In this document: positions 54,091-63,442 of the stretch, piece after piece
How the letters are laid out: each line of letters opens with the position of its first letter
How positions within the stretch are numbered: position 1 is the stretch's first letter
DNA from: Paraburkholderia sp. BCC1886
GTDB taxonomy: Bacteria > Pseudomonadota > Gammaproteobacteria > Burkholderiales > Burkholderiaceae
Assembly: GCF_900996245.1 (NCBI RefSeq)
Contig: NZ_CAAJGK010000049.1
Location: 1 to 64,000, forward strand
Length of the DNA: 64,000 nt
Reading direction: 5' to 3'
The notes under the pieces: model-generated
Told to the model about the DNA's origin: nothing
The model's database searches: none
What the model saw: the letters and a program-made list of their open reading frames with translations, nothing else
Program-made: the position numbers and the translations under genes

Positions 54091-54125
54091 CTGACATTGG
54101 CATTAAAACAATAAAGGAGACAAAC

Positions 54126-55277
54126 ATGAGAATAATTGGAATGACATTGTCGGCGGCATGTGTCGTCGCGATGAGTGCAATCGGTGCGACATCGGCGCAG
54201 GCGGACGTGACGGTCGGCGTGACCTTATCGACTACCGGACCCTCTTCGTCACTCGGTATTCCACAGCGCAACAGCATGGCAATGTGGCCGAACGAAATCG
54301 CAGGGCAAGCGTTGCATGTCGTGCTGCTCGACGACGCGTCCGATCCGACCCAGGCCAACCAGAACGCACGCAAGCTGATTACCAGCGACAACGTGGATAT
54401 CGTCATCGGTTCGAGTTCGGCGCCACCTTCGCTCGCCGTCGCCAACGTCGCCAACGAACTGCACGTCGCGCAGATTTCTCTTTCGCCGATCTCGATGCCG
54501 GCGGGCACCGATCACTGGACCTTCCGTATCGCGCAACCCGTTTCGCTGATGGCGCAGAGCGTCGCCGAGCATATGAAGAAACAGGGCTACAAGCGGATCG
54601 GCTTCATCGGCTTCAGCGATTCCTACGGCGAAGACTGGCTGAAGAATCTGCAGCAATCGCTGGCCGGCAGCAGCACGCAGATCGTCGCGACGGAACGCTA
54701 CGCGCGCGCGGATACCAGCGTGACAGCACAGGTGCTGCGCATCGTCTCCGCGAACCCGGATGCGGTGCTCGTTGCGGGAGCCGGCACGGCGGCAGCGCTG
54801 CCGCAAATCACGCTCAAGGAGCGCGGCTATCGCGGACAGATCTATCAGACGCACGGCGCCGCGTCTTACGACACGATTCGCGTCGCGGGCAAGGCGATGG
54901 AAGGCGCGATTCTGCCGGCCGGCCCTGCGCTGGTGCCGGAGCAATTGCCGGCGAGCGCATTGAGTAAGGCCCCGGGCATGCGGTACGTCGAGTGGTATGA
55001 AGGCCGTTACGGCAAGAACAGCCGCACGCAGTTCGGGCCGAGTGCCTACGACGCGCTGCTGGTGTTACAGCGCATCGTGCCCACGGCATTGAAGCAGGCG
55101 GCGCCGGGCACGCCGGAATTTCGCGCCGCGCTACGCGATGCGCTGGAATCGGAGAAGGAAATCGTCGCGTGCCACGGGGTGTTCAACTTCACCGCGAGCG
55201 ATCACTTCGGCGTGGACAAGCGTGCACGTGTGCTGTTGCGAGTGGTAGACGGGCAGTGGAAGCTGGTCGAGTACTAA
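54126..55277 (+). CDS. ABC transporter substrate-binding protein, Leu/Ile/Val-binding type
   Basis: A 383-residue periplasmic binding protein of the LivJ/peripla_BP_6 family: signal peptide (MSAIGATSAQA-D), then TVGVTLSTTGPSSSLGIPQRNSM and DDASDPTQANQNARKLI, typical of the family; GFSDSYGEDWLKNL follows. It binds an amino acid or aromatic acid for an ABC importer. No permease or ATPase genes are adjacent. AAAGGAG precedes ATG 54126. Given the neighbouring ferulate operon an aromatic ligand is possible but unproven. Confidence 0.85.
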   Translation: MRIIGMTLSAACVVAMSAIGATSAQADVTVGVTLSTTGPSSSLGIPQRNSMAMWPNEIAGQALHVVLLDDASDPTQANQNARKLITSDNVDIVIGSSSAPPSLAVANVANELHVAQISLSPISMPAGTDHWTFRIAQPVSLMAQSVAEHMKKQGYKRIGFIGFSDSYGEDWLKNLQQSLAGSSTQIVATERYARADTSVTAQVLRIVSANPDAVLVAGAGTAAALPQITLKERGYRGQIYQTHGAASYDTIRVAGKAMEGAILPAGPALVPEQLPASALSKAPGMRYVEWYEGRYGKNSRTQFGPSAYDALLVLQRIVPTALKQAAPGTPEFRAALRDALESEKEIVACHGVFNFTASDHFGVDKRARVLLRVVDGQWKLVEY

Positions 55278-55312
55278 GCCGTGCTATCAGGCGACGCCGA
55301 TGCCATCAGGCG

Positions 55313-56197
55313 TCACTGAGCGGCGTCTAAACCCAGCAGTCCGACCGCGTTCTGTTTCAGGATCAGCGGTCGGACTTCATCTCTGAAACCCGCCTGGCCG
55401 AAGTCTTCAAGCCAGCGATCCGGTTGAATGAGCGGGAAGTCCGAACCGAACAGCATCTTGCGTTTCAACACGGTATTGGCATGCTGGATCAGCGCGGGCG
55501 AAAAATATTTCGGCGACCAGCCAGACAGGTCGATATACACGTTCGGCTTATGCAACGCGATCGACAAGGCCTGGTCCTGCCACGGCCACGAGGGATGCGC
55601 GATCACGATGTTCATGTCGGGGAAATCGGCGGCGACATCGTCGAGATAGATCGGCTCGGAGTACTTCAGGCGTAATCCGCCTCCGCCGGGCATGCCGGAG
55701 CCCATGCCGGAATGTCCGCTATGAAACACGGCCGTCAGCCGGTATTCGGCGATCAGTTCGTAGAGCGGGTACGCGAGCCGATCGTTGGCAAAAAACGCCT
55801 GCATGGTCGGATGAAACTTGAAGCCGCGCACGCCGTACTCCTCGACCAGCTTGCGTGCTTCGCGCACGCCCATCTTGCCTTTATGCGGGTCGATGCTGGC
55901 AAACGCAACCATGATGTCGGGGTTGTTCTGCGCGAACTCGGCAATCTCTTCGTTGGGGATACGGCGACGCCCGAGATTCGCTTCGCAATCGACGGTGAAC
56001 ATGACGAAGCCGATGTTGCGCTCGCGGTAATGCTCGATGGTCTCCGGTATGGTCGGCCGTCGGCCGCGCTTGAGCACGGTGCCGAAGTATTTGTCGGCCG
56101 CGTCGTCGAATTCCTTGCCGAACAGATCCGGCGGCTGGCAACACGAAATCTCCGCGTGAACGTGCGTGTCGATCGCGACGAGCTTGCTGATGTCCAT
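55313..56197 (-). CDS. Amidohydrolase-fold (ACMSD-like) hydrolase or decarboxylase
   Basis: A 294-residue amidohydrolase_2 protein: D10-T-H-V-H14 metal motif, GFKFHPTMQ, FHSGHSGMG, VIAHPSWPW and FGSDFPL with the catalytic Asp. The family includes hydrolases and non-oxidative aromatic-acid decarboxylases (e.g. 5-carboxyvanillate, gamma-resorcylate). It is 18 bp after fcs on the same strand, so it is probably the last gene of the ferulate operon; its substrate there is unknown. Confidence 0.82.
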   Translation of the reverse strand: MDISKLVAIDTHVHAEISCCQPPDLFGKEFDDAADKYFGTVLKRGRRPTIPETIEHYRERNIGFVMFTVDCEANLGRRRIPNEEIAEFAQNNPDIMVAFASIDPHKGKMGVREARKLVEEYGVRGFKFHPTMQAFFANDRLAYPLYELIAEYRLTAVFHSGHSGMGSGMPGGGGLRLKYSEPIYLDDVAADFPDMNIVIAHPSWPWQDQALSIALHKPNVYIDLSGWSPKYFSPALIQHANTVLKRKMLFGSDFPLIQPDRWLEDFGQAGFRDEVRPLILKQNAVGLLGLDAAQ

Positions 56198-56215
56198 CCA
56201 TGACTCCTGTTGGTT

Positions 56216-58126
56216 CTATGTGCGAGCGGCGGCAAGAATCACGTCGGCATCGGCTCGTCCAGGCTCGTGCAGCGACTCCACCAGCGCAGCGCGCTGGGTC
56301 AGCACGGCGCGCTGATTGATCGAGCCTTTGTCGGTCACCTCACCGAGATCGAGCGATGGCGCGCGCTCCATCAGACGCAGACGCGCGATGGTCGTCGCGC
56401 TGCCGCTCGCATTGCGGTTGAGCGTCGCGAGCAGCGCGAAAAAATGCGCGCGCACGGCGGGCGCGTCGATCACCTCGCGCACGCTCGCGGTAGCGGGCAG
56501 TTGCGCAAGGCGGCGGCATTCGTCGAGACGCGGAAAGACGAGCAGGCCGACGTCGTCGCGATTCATGCCGGTCACGACGACATCCTGCACGTAGGGCGCG
56601 CCCGCGGAGATCACGCGCGAGCGCATCGGCCCGACGCTCACGAAGGTCCCCGAACTCAGCTTGAAATCTTCTGCAATCCGGCCATCGAACAGGAGCCCGA
56701 TTTCAGGCCGCGAAGCGTCGACGAAGCGCAGCGCATCGCCGCTGCAGAAGTAACCTTCATCGTCGAAGGCGGCATTCAGGTCGGCGGATTGCGCGCGCCA
56801 GTAGCCGGCCATCACATGCGGGCCGCGATAGCGCACCTCCAGCTTGTCGCCGGCCGGCGCGAGCTTGACGTCGACCCCATGCGCGGGCAGTCCCACGTAA
56901 CCCGCCTGCATGACCGGCCCGGTCGTGAACATGCACGACGGCGAGGTCTCGGTCATGCCGAGCCCCGCCATGATGCGAATGCGCTCGCCGCAATGCTGTT
57001 CGGTCACGCGTTCCAACCGGTCCCACGCCGCTTGCGACAACCCCGCGCCCGAGAAGAAATACAGCTTCACGCGCGAGAAGAATGTCTCGCGCAATTGCGC
57101 GTCCCGTTCGAGCGCGACAGCGAGTTCTTCCCATCCCTTCGGCACGTTGAAGTAGATGGTCGGCGCGATCTCGCGCAGATTGCGCAGCGTCTCTTCGAAC
57201 TTGCCGTTGACCGGTTTGCCGTCGTCGATATAAAGCGTGCCGCCGTTGTAAAGCGCAATGCCAAGGTTATGACTGCCGCCGAACGTATGGTTCCACGGCA
57301 GCCAGTCCACCAGCACCGGCGGCTCGCTGGCGAATTCCGGAAACGTTTCGAGCAGCATTTGCTGGTTGCTGCACAGCATGCGATGCGTGGTCGGCACGGC
57401 CTTGGGCAGTTTGGTCGAACCGGAGGTGAACAGGAATTTGGCGATGGCGTCGGGGTGGACAGCGGCGTGCACCGAGTCGATGTCGCCGGGTTCTTGAGAA
57501 AGCAGGGTATCGAACGGCGTGACCACGCGCTGCGATGAACGGGACTCAGTTGGAATCTTCGCCGACACCACCTCGACGTCGCGCGGCACGACTGCTTCGA
57601 TGGCAGCGGCGAACGCATCGTAGTCGCTGACGAAGACGAGCCCGGGCGTCAGCAGTTCGAACGTATGCCGCAGCTTGCCGAAGTCGCCGGACGCGAGCGA
57701 ATAGGCCGGGGAAATCGCCGCCGAGGGGATGCCGGCCCACATCGCGCCGAGCGCCAGTTGCAAATGCTCCAGATCGTTGCCCGAGAGAATCGCCACGGGT
57801 CGCTCGGCGGAAAGGCCACGCGCGCGCAGAGCCGCGCCGATCGCGCGCGCGTCGTGCAGCGCTCGCGCGTAGCTCAGCCCCCGCCACTGTTCGCCGCTAT
57901 CGCGTCGCGCCGCCAGCCAGCGGTCGGGATGCTCGCGCGCGCCGCTGGCGAGACGGTCGGTCAGCCGCTCGGGATAGTCGCCGAGCGGCTCGGCGGCCCG
58001 CAGATACCAGGCGCCGTCGCGTTGTTGCGCATGCAACGACGACACGCCGATCGTCGTCGCGCGATAGCGCAGCGTCTCACTGCCGCTCGCGTGCGGAATA
58101 ACTGCTTGTGTCGGCTCGGAGTGCAA
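56216..58126 (-). CDS. fcs: Feruloyl-CoA synthetase
   Basis: A 636-residue AMP-binding ligase: P-loop TSGSTKLPKAVPTTHRM, DWLPWNHTFGGSHN, and GLGMTETSPSCMFTT are typical of Fcs. It joins ferulate, p-coumarate or caffeate to CoA. No ATG is present in the right place. A TTG at 58126 has AGGAG 7-8 bases upstream and gives the usual length. It follows vdh in the ech-vdh-fcs operon. Confidence 0.87.
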   Translation of the reverse strand: MHSEPTQAVIPHASGSETLRYRATTIGVSSLHAQQRDGAWYLRAAEPLGDYPERLTDRLASGAREHPDRWLAARRDSGEQWRGLSYARALHDARAIGAALRARGLSAERPVAILSGNDLEHLQLALGAMWAGIPSAAISPAYSLASGDFGKLRHTFELLTPGLVFVSDYDAFAAAIEAVVPRDVEVVSAKIPTESRSSQRVVTPFDTLLSQEPGDIDSVHAAVHPDAIAKFLFTSGSTKLPKAVPTTHRMLCSNQQMLLETFPEFASEPPVLVDWLPWNHTFGGSHNLGIALYNGGTLYIDDGKPVNGKFEETLRNLREIAPTIYFNVPKGWEELAVALERDAQLRETFFSRVKLYFFSGAGLSQAAWDRLERVTEQHCGERIRIMAGLGMTETSPSCMFTTGPVMQAGYVGLPAHGVDVKLAPAGDKLEVRYRGPHVMAGYWRAQSADLNAAFDDEGYFCSGDALRFVDASRPEIGLLFDGRIAEDFKLSSGTFVSVGPMRSRVISAGAPYVQDVVVTGMNRDDVGLLVFPRLDECRRLAQLPATASVREVIDAPAVRAHFFALLATLNRNASGSATTIARLRLMERAPSLDLGEVTDKGSINQRAVLTQRAALVESLHEPGRADADVILAAART

Positions 58127-58247
58127 AGCCTGTCTCCTTGTCGAGGTGTCCGCGCGCCGTGTGCCGATAACCGGCGAACGGCGCGCGTCCCTCATCGTTT
58201 CTCGAGCGAAGCGTCGGACTGCGGTGACCGGATCGGATCCGGTCCGG

Positions 58248-59699
58248 TCAGATCGGATAGTGCCGCGGTCCGGTCTGCACGGTAATCCAGCGCAGATCGG
58301 TGAACTCGGCAATCGACGCCTTGCTGCCGAAGCGTCCATAGCCGCTTTGCTTCACGCCGCCGAACGGCATCTGCGCTTCGTCGTGCACGGTCGGACCGTT
58401 GATGTGACAGATGCCCGATTCGATGCGTCTGGCCACTTGCAGCGCACGCGCCACGTCGCGGCTGAACACGGCAGCGGACAAGCCGTAGTCGCTGTCGTTG
58501 GCGACGCGGATCGCTTCTTCGTCGCCGTCCACGCGCTGAACCGTCACCACCGGGCCGAACGATTCCTCGGCATAGAGCTTCATGTCGCGCGTCACGCCGT
58601 CGACGATGGTGGGTTGCATCACCGCGCCCTCGACCCGGCAGCCGACCGGCAGCATCGCGCCTTTCGCGCGGGCGTCTTCGACGAGCGCCGCGATGCGTTC
58701 TGCGGCCTTGACGCTTTCCAGCACACCGAGAATCGAACCGGCTTCGGCCGGATCGCCGGCCTTCAGGGTGCGGGCTTTGGCGGCAAGCTTGCCGATCAGC
58801 GCGTCGGCGATTTTATGGTCGACGATCAGCCGCTCGGTCGACATGCAAATCTGCCCTTGATTGAAGAATGCGCCGAACGCAATGCCGTCCACGGCCGCGT
58901 CGAGATCGGCGTCGTCCAGCACGATGACGGGCGCCTTGCCGCCGAGTTCGAGCAACGCCGGCTTCAGATGCTGCGCGGCGTGTTGCGCGACGATTCGGCC
59001 CACGCGGGTCGAACCGGTGAAGTTGACGCGCCGCACGGCAGGATGCGCGATGAGCCGCTCGACGATAGCCGGCGCATCCTGCGCCGAATGCGTGACGACG
59101 TTCACGACTCCGTCGCCGAGACCGGCTTCCTGCAACACGCTGCCGATCAGGCGGTGCACGCCCGGGCATCCTTCGGACGCCTTGAGCACGACCGTGTTGC
59201 CGCACGCGAGCGGCATCGCGATGGCGCGCGTGCCGAGAATCACCGGCGCATTCCACGGTGCCATGCCGAGCACGACGCCGCACGGTTGGCGCACGGCCAT
59301 CGCGAGGCTGCCGGGCACGTCGGACGGAATCACCGCGCCGTCGATCTGCGTGGTCATGGCGGCGGCCTCGCGCAGCATGTTGGCCGCGAGCATCACGTTG
59401 AAGCCGTACCAGTTCGGCATGGCGCCGGTTTCGGCGACGCCGGTCGCGATGAACTCGGGTGTGCGCGCATCCATCAGGTCGGCGGCGGCGAGCAGGCGCT
59501 TGCGGCGCTCGGTCGGGCCCAGAGCGGACCAGCCGGGGAAGGCGGCGGCTGCCGCGGCGACGGCCGCGTCGGCATCTTCCAGCGTCGCCGCGGCGGCGCG
59601 TGAGGCCGGCTTGCCGCTGGCGGGGTTGATCCGCTCGAATGTCTTGCGGTCCGAGGCGCCGCGGCTTTCGCCGCCGATCAACAGGGTGACGTCGTCCAT
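58248..59699 (-). CDS. vdh: Vanillin dehydrogenase (aldehyde dehydrogenase)
   Basis: A 483-residue ALDH with catalytic Cys285 (NQGQICMSTER), Glu251 (LELGGK) and Asn150 (APWNAP), the Lys173 cofactor site and the VNFTGSTRVG motif. It oxidises vanillin (or 4-hydroxybenzaldehyde) to the acid, the step after Ech cleavage. ATG 59699 with AGGAG upstream. Very long readings upstream only run through the ech gene in another frame. Confidence 0.9.
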   Translation of the reverse strand: MDDVTLLIGGESRGASDRKTFERINPASGKPASRAAAATLEDADAAVAAAAAAFPGWSALGPTERRKRLLAAADLMDARTPEFIATGVAETGAMPNWYGFNVMLAANMLREAAAMTTQIDGAVIPSDVPGSLAMAVRQPCGVVLGMAPWNAPVILGTRAIAMPLACGNTVVLKASEGCPGVHRLIGSVLQEAGLGDGVVNVVTHSAQDAPAIVERLIAHPAVRRVNFTGSTRVGRIVAQHAAQHLKPALLELGGKAPVIVLDDADLDAAVDGIAFGAFFNQGQICMSTERLIVDHKIADALIGKLAAKARTLKAGDPAEAGSILGVLESVKAAERIAALVEDARAKGAMLPVGCRVEGAVMQPTIVDGVTRDMKLYAEESFGPVVTVQRVDGDEEAIRVANDSDYGLSAAVFSRDVARALQVARRIESGICHINGPTVHDEAQMPFGGVKQSGYGRFGSKASIAEFTDLRWITVQTGPRHYPI

Positions 59700-59725
59700 G
59701 TGTCGTGTCTCCTCGCTGTCTGCGT

Positions 59726-60553
59726 TCAGCGTTTGTAGGTCTGCAGGCCGGGCTTGATCGCCTTGTCGTCGAGGAACTGTTTCAGCCCCTGCTCGCGGCC
59801 GCCTTCGGGGTCGCGGTGCTGCGCCTGATCGAGTTTCGCGTACAGGTAGTCTTCGTTCTGATCCCACGTGAGTTCGCGGCTGCGCTTGAAACCGTGCTTC
59901 GCCGCGCGCAGCACCACCGGATTCTTCTCCAGCAGTTTGGCCGCCAGCGCGCGGGTTTCTTCGCGCAACTGCGCACGCGGCACGCTCTTGTTGACGAGGC
60001 CCATTTGCGCCGCCTGCGGGCCCGTGAAGGTTTCGCCCGTCATGATGTAGTAGAGCGCCTGGCGATGCCCGACGGTATCGGCCATCGCCTTGCTGACCAG
60101 GTTGCCCGGCGGAATGCCCCAGTTGATTTCCGACAGACCGAAGGTGGCTTCGTCGGCGGCGATCGCGAGATCGCACGCCACCAGCGGCGAGAAACCGCCG
60201 CCGAAGCACCAGCCGTTGACCATCGCGATGGTCGGCTTCGCATACATGCGCAGCAACTGCCATTGCCAGCGCGAGGCGTCGCGGCGAATCTTTTCCTGCA
60301 GGATTTCGGGGCCGGCGTCGACTTCGCGGAAATACTCCTTCAGGTCCATGCCGGCGGTCCATGCGTCGCCTTCGCCGGTCAGCACCAGAACCTGTGCGTT
60401 CGCATCGAGTTCCAGCGTTTCGAGGACGTCGATCATCTCCTTGTTCAACGTCGGGCTCATCGCATTGCGTTTCTCGGGACGGTTGAACGCCACCCACGCA
60501 ATGCCATCCTCGATCTGCACCTTGACGGTTGTCCAGCGACCTTCGTAACTCAT
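59726..60553 (-). CDS. ech: Feruloyl-CoA hydratase/lyase (enoyl-CoA hydratase family)
   Basis: A 275-residue crotonase-fold enzyme matching p-hydroxycinnamoyl-CoA hydratase/lyase: MSYEGRWTTVKVQIEDGIAWV, RPEKRNAMSPTLN, and catalytic Ser122 and Glu142 (GGGFSPLVACDLA; LSEINWG), one off the numbering of the Pseudomonas enzyme. It converts feruloyl-CoA to vanillin and acetyl-CoA. GGAG lies 7 bases before ATG 60553, preferred over the ATG two codons earlier. First gene of the operon. Confidence 0.93.
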   Translation of the reverse strand: MSYEGRWTTVKVQIEDGIAWVAFNRPEKRNAMSPTLNKEMIDVLETLELDANAQVLVLTGEGDAWTAGMDLKEYFREVDAGPEILQEKIRRDASRWQWQLLRMYAKPTIAMVNGWCFGGGFSPLVACDLAIAADEATFGLSEINWGIPPGNLVSKAMADTVGHRQALYYIMTGETFTGPQAAQMGLVNKSVPRAQLREETRALAAKLLEKNPVVLRAAKHGFKRSRELTWDQNEDYLYAKLDQAQHRDPEGGREQGLKQFLDDKAIKPGLQTYKR

Positions 60554-60604
60554 CTTCATTCTCCGGGAGCGTCGACCGCGACAGCGGCCCAATGCATCGA
60601 TTTA

Positions 60605-60623
60605 ATATCAGGCTGCCTGATAT
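60605..60623. promoter_or_regulatory. Perfect 19-bp palindrome, likely MarR operator
   Basis: ATATCAGGC-T-GCCTGATAT, between the divergent ech and marR genes. MarR-type ferulate regulators (FerR/CouR/FerC) bind such sites and are released by hydroxycinnamoyl-CoA, so this probably controls both directions. Confidence 0.82.
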
Positions 60624-60719
60624 GTAAAGCGGAACTCGCCGCCCTTGGTGCAAACCCCTATCGTCGGCAACGCGGGGCGGGCACGCTAAGATGCGGGCTG
60701 GACCGATCCCACGCCGCCC

Positions 60720-61193
60720 ATGAGCAAGACTCCGAATTCGCCTGTCAAGTCCGCAGCCGTGCCGAAGAGCCGTCGTCCCGCTTTGCGGCTGACGTATGTA
60801 ATCGGCAGCCTCGACCGCATTCTGCGGCGCCGGATGAGCGAGGCGCTCGCGCCGCTCGGCTTGACGCTCGCGCAGTTCACCGCGCTTTCCGTGCTCGACA
60901 CGCGAGGCCAGGCCTCCAATGCGCAACTCGCGGAGCGCTCTTTCATCACGCCGCAATCGGCCAACGAGGTGATGAACGCGATGGCGAGCCGCGGCTGGGT
61001 CAGTCGCGAACCGGACCCGATGCACGGCCGTATCGTGCTGCTCGAATTGACGGAGCAGGGACGCACGGTGTTGCGCGAAGGCGAGCAGGCCGTCCAGGCG
61101 ATCGAACGCCAGATGACGGCAGGCACCGATGCCGATGCCGCTGCCGCGCTCCAAGGCCAGCTCGAAACCTTCGTGCGCAATCTGCGCGGTTGA
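60720..61193 (+). CDS. MarR-family regulator of the ferulate operon
   Basis: A 157-residue winged-helix protein: LTLAQFTALSVLDTRGQASNAQLAERSFITPQSANEVMNAM gives the DNA-binding helices, with the wing containing EPDPMHGRIVLLELTEQG. By family and position it is the FerR/CouR-type repressor of hydroxycinnamate genes, sensing the CoA thioester. Divergent from ech with the palindrome between them. Confidence 0.87.
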   Translation: MSKTPNSPVKSAAVPKSRRPALRLTYVIGSLDRILRRRMSEALAPLGLTLAQFTALSVLDTRGQASNAQLAERSFITPQSANEVMNAMASRGWVSREPDPMHGRIVLLELTEQGRTVLREGEQAVQAIERQMTAGTDADAAAALQGQLETFVRNLRG

Positions 61194-61239
61194 GCGATTG
61201 AGAAAAGCGATTGAGAAGGTCGGCCCTCGAGCGGCCGCG

Positions 61240-62184
61240 TCAGTCCCGAATCCGGGCCTGCACCAGTTCGATGAAGCGCGCGGCCGCGCTGTTATGCAAT
61301 GCCGTCGGATACGCGAGGTGCAGCGGCGCGCTGAGTTTCGACGGATTCGCCAGCGTGCAGTACACGGTGCCCACCTGGTCGTAGCGCTGCATCGACGCGG
61401 GCACCAGCGTGATACCCAAACCCGCGGCCACCAGATTGATACCGGAGAGCATGCGCGGCACCTCCCGCGCGATACGCGGCTCGAAGCCGGCCTGACTGCA
61501 GGCGGCGAGAATATCCGCATACATGCCGGGCGCGCCGGGCCGGCGCACGAGAATGAAGTCTTCGTTGGCGAGCGCCTTCAGCGACACCTCGGTGCGTTTT
61601 TTTGCCGTGGTTCTGGCGGCCCCCTTGCCCGTGCTTTTGCCCGCCCTGGCAAGCAGCGGATGACCCACCGGCAACACGACCACCATCGGTTCGTCGGCGA
61701 GCAATTCGAAGGCGACGCCTTCATGCAGCGCCACGGGCTTGCGCAGAAACGCCACCTGAATCTGACCGCTGGCGAGCCGCTCGATAATCTCGGCCGCATT
61801 CAGTTCCGCGAGTTCCACACCGACGCCCGGACAGGCGCTGCGAAAACTGCGAATGACCTCCGTAGTCAGCGGATGAAACGCCGCTGAAGAAGTGAGGCCG
61901 ATCGAGATGGTCCCCAACTCGCCGCGCGCGATCCGGCTCGCCTTGCCGATTGCCTGCTGCAACGACAACAGCATCGACTCGGCATCTTCGGCGAAGGCTT
62001 TGCCCGCCGCGGTCAGCACCACGCCTCTCGGCAGGCGCACGAACAGTTCGAAACCCAGTTCGTCTTCCAGCGCGCGAATCTGTTGCGACAACGGCGGCTG
62101 CTGCATCGACAGACGCTCGGCCGCGCGCGTGAACTGGCCTTCCTCCGCGACGGTCAGGAAGTAGCGTAAATGGCGAAGCTCCAT
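61240..62184 (-). CDS. LysR-type regulator
   Basis: A 314-residue LTTR. It starts MELRHLRYFLTVAEEGQFTRAAERLSMQQPPLSQQIRALE, as in the CatM/BenM-like group, with a C-terminal effector-binding domain. An Ala/Lys-rich insertion lies near residues 185-205 (STGKGAARTTAKKRTE). AAGGAG precedes ATG 62184. It is divergent from the porin gene, which may be its target. Confidence 0.88.
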   Translation of the reverse strand: MELRHLRYFLTVAEEGQFTRAAERLSMQQPPLSQQIRALEDELGFELFVRLPRGVVLTAAGKAFAEDAESMLLSLQQAIGKASRIARGELGTISIGLTSSAAFHPLTTEVIRSFRSACPGVGVELAELNAAEIIERLASGQIQVAFLRKPVALHEGVAFELLADEPMVVVLPVGHPLLARAGKSTGKGAARTTAKKRTEVSLKALANEDFILVRRPGAPGMYADILAACSQAGFEPRIAREVPRMLSGINLVAAGLGITLVPASMQRYDQVGTVYCTLANPSKLSAPLHLAYPTALHNSAAARFIELVQARIRD

Positions 62185-62364
62185 GAAGTGTCTGTCTCCT
62201 TGCCGCAGCGGTCTGGCGCCGCATGCCTGGTTGAATGGATCCATATATGGAAGATATGGATGGTGCTGGAAAAACGTATTTTACATTCACCACGGCTGGC
62301 TCTACGATTCGCCCCATCGCATCGCGCGTCGGTGCGAATAACTAGATATCGCCAGGAGACAGGT

Positions 62365-63417
62365 GTGAAAAAGCAAGCGGTGGTGGCAGCATTCGCGGTG
62401 GCCGGATGCGGTGTGGTGCACGCTCAATCGTCAGTCACGCTGTACGGTTTGATCGACACCAATATCGAATTCATCAACCATGCGAGCGCCACGGGTGGCG
62501 TCGTGGTGCGGGAAAATTCCGGCGGCCTCAGCAATTCGCGGCTCGGTTTTCGCGGCACGGAAGACCTGGGCGGCGGCAACTCGGCGTTCTTCGTTCTCGA
62601 AGCAGGCTTCAACGGTAACGACGGCACAGCCGCGACAGCGGGCGATATCTTCAACCGTACCGCCGCCGTGGGGCTGTCCAACGCGTTCGGTTCGCTCTCC
62701 GCCGGTCTGCAATACACCGCGATGTACGACACCCTGATCAAATACGATCCGATGGTGTTCGCGCAACAGTACACGTGGTTTCCCACTACCGGTTCCGTCG
62801 ACAGCTTCTCGTTCAAGGCGCGCGTCGACAACTCGCTCAAATACGTCGGCCATTACGCGGGCCTGACCGCGACCGCCGACTACAGCTTCGGCGGCGACGC
62901 CGACAACTTCCAGAGCAGCGCGGCCTACGGCGGCGCGCTCGATTACGACGGCGGCAGCTTCGGCGCGGCCGTGGCCTACGACTATCGCAATGGCGCGATC
63001 AATTCGTCGAATACGTGGACCAAGACGCGCAACTGGAGCGTCGCTTTCCGTCAGAACGTGGGCAGCGCGTCGCTGTTCGCGGGCTACGAGCACTATCTGT
63101 ACAACCCGACCAAAACCGCGGCCGTCTCGTCGGCGTTGTGGTGGGGCGGCGTGCGCTATCTGATCGTGCCGAACTTCCGTCTGACCGGCGCGGTGTACTA
63201 CCAGACCAACAAGACCGACGACGTGTCGAACTCGTGGATGGGCGTGCTGAGCGCGGACTATATTCTGTCGAAGCGCACCGACGTTTACGCGACGGTGGCT
63301 TATGCGGCATCCTCGCGTTTTGGCAACGACCAGTACACGGCGACGGGCGTGACGAGCGACACGGCATTCGGACCAAACCAGACGGCGGTGACGCTGGGCA
63401 TCCGGCATCGGTTCTAG
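62365..63417 (+). CDS. Outer-membrane porin (Gram-negative, OmpC-like)
   Basis: A 350-residue trimeric-type porin. GTG start with AGGAG upstream; signal peptide ending at VVHAQSSVTLYGLID, the canonical burkholderial porin start. GLSNSRLGFRGTEDLGGG follows and the last residues end in HRF with the C-terminal Phe needed for outer-membrane assembly. It allows passive entry of small solutes. It is preceded by a divergent LysR gene. Confidence 0.93.
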   Translation: MKKQAVVAAFAVAGCGVVHAQSSVTLYGLIDTNIEFINHASATGGVVVRENSGGLSNSRLGFRGTEDLGGGNSAFFVLEAGFNGNDGTAATAGDIFNRTAAVGLSNAFGSLSAGLQYTAMYDTLIKYDPMVFAQQYTWFPTTGSVDSFSFKARVDNSLKYVGHYAGLTATADYSFGGDADNFQSSAAYGGALDYDGGSFGAAVAYDYRNGAINSSNTWTKTRNWSVAFRQNVGSASLFAGYEHYLYNPTKTAAVSSALWWGGVRYLIVPNFRLTGAVYYQTNKTDDVSNSWMGVLSADYILSKRTDVYATVAYAASSRFGNDQYTATGVTSDTAFGPNQTAVTLGIRHRF

Positions 63418-63442
63418 GCAACGGTTTCAAGGAGCAGCTTGC

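Noticed and set aside
58248..61520. A 1090-codon frame spanning vdh, ech and upstream DNA
   Set aside because: Only the last 483 residues are meaningful (vdh); the rest reads through ech and the MarR gene out of frame.
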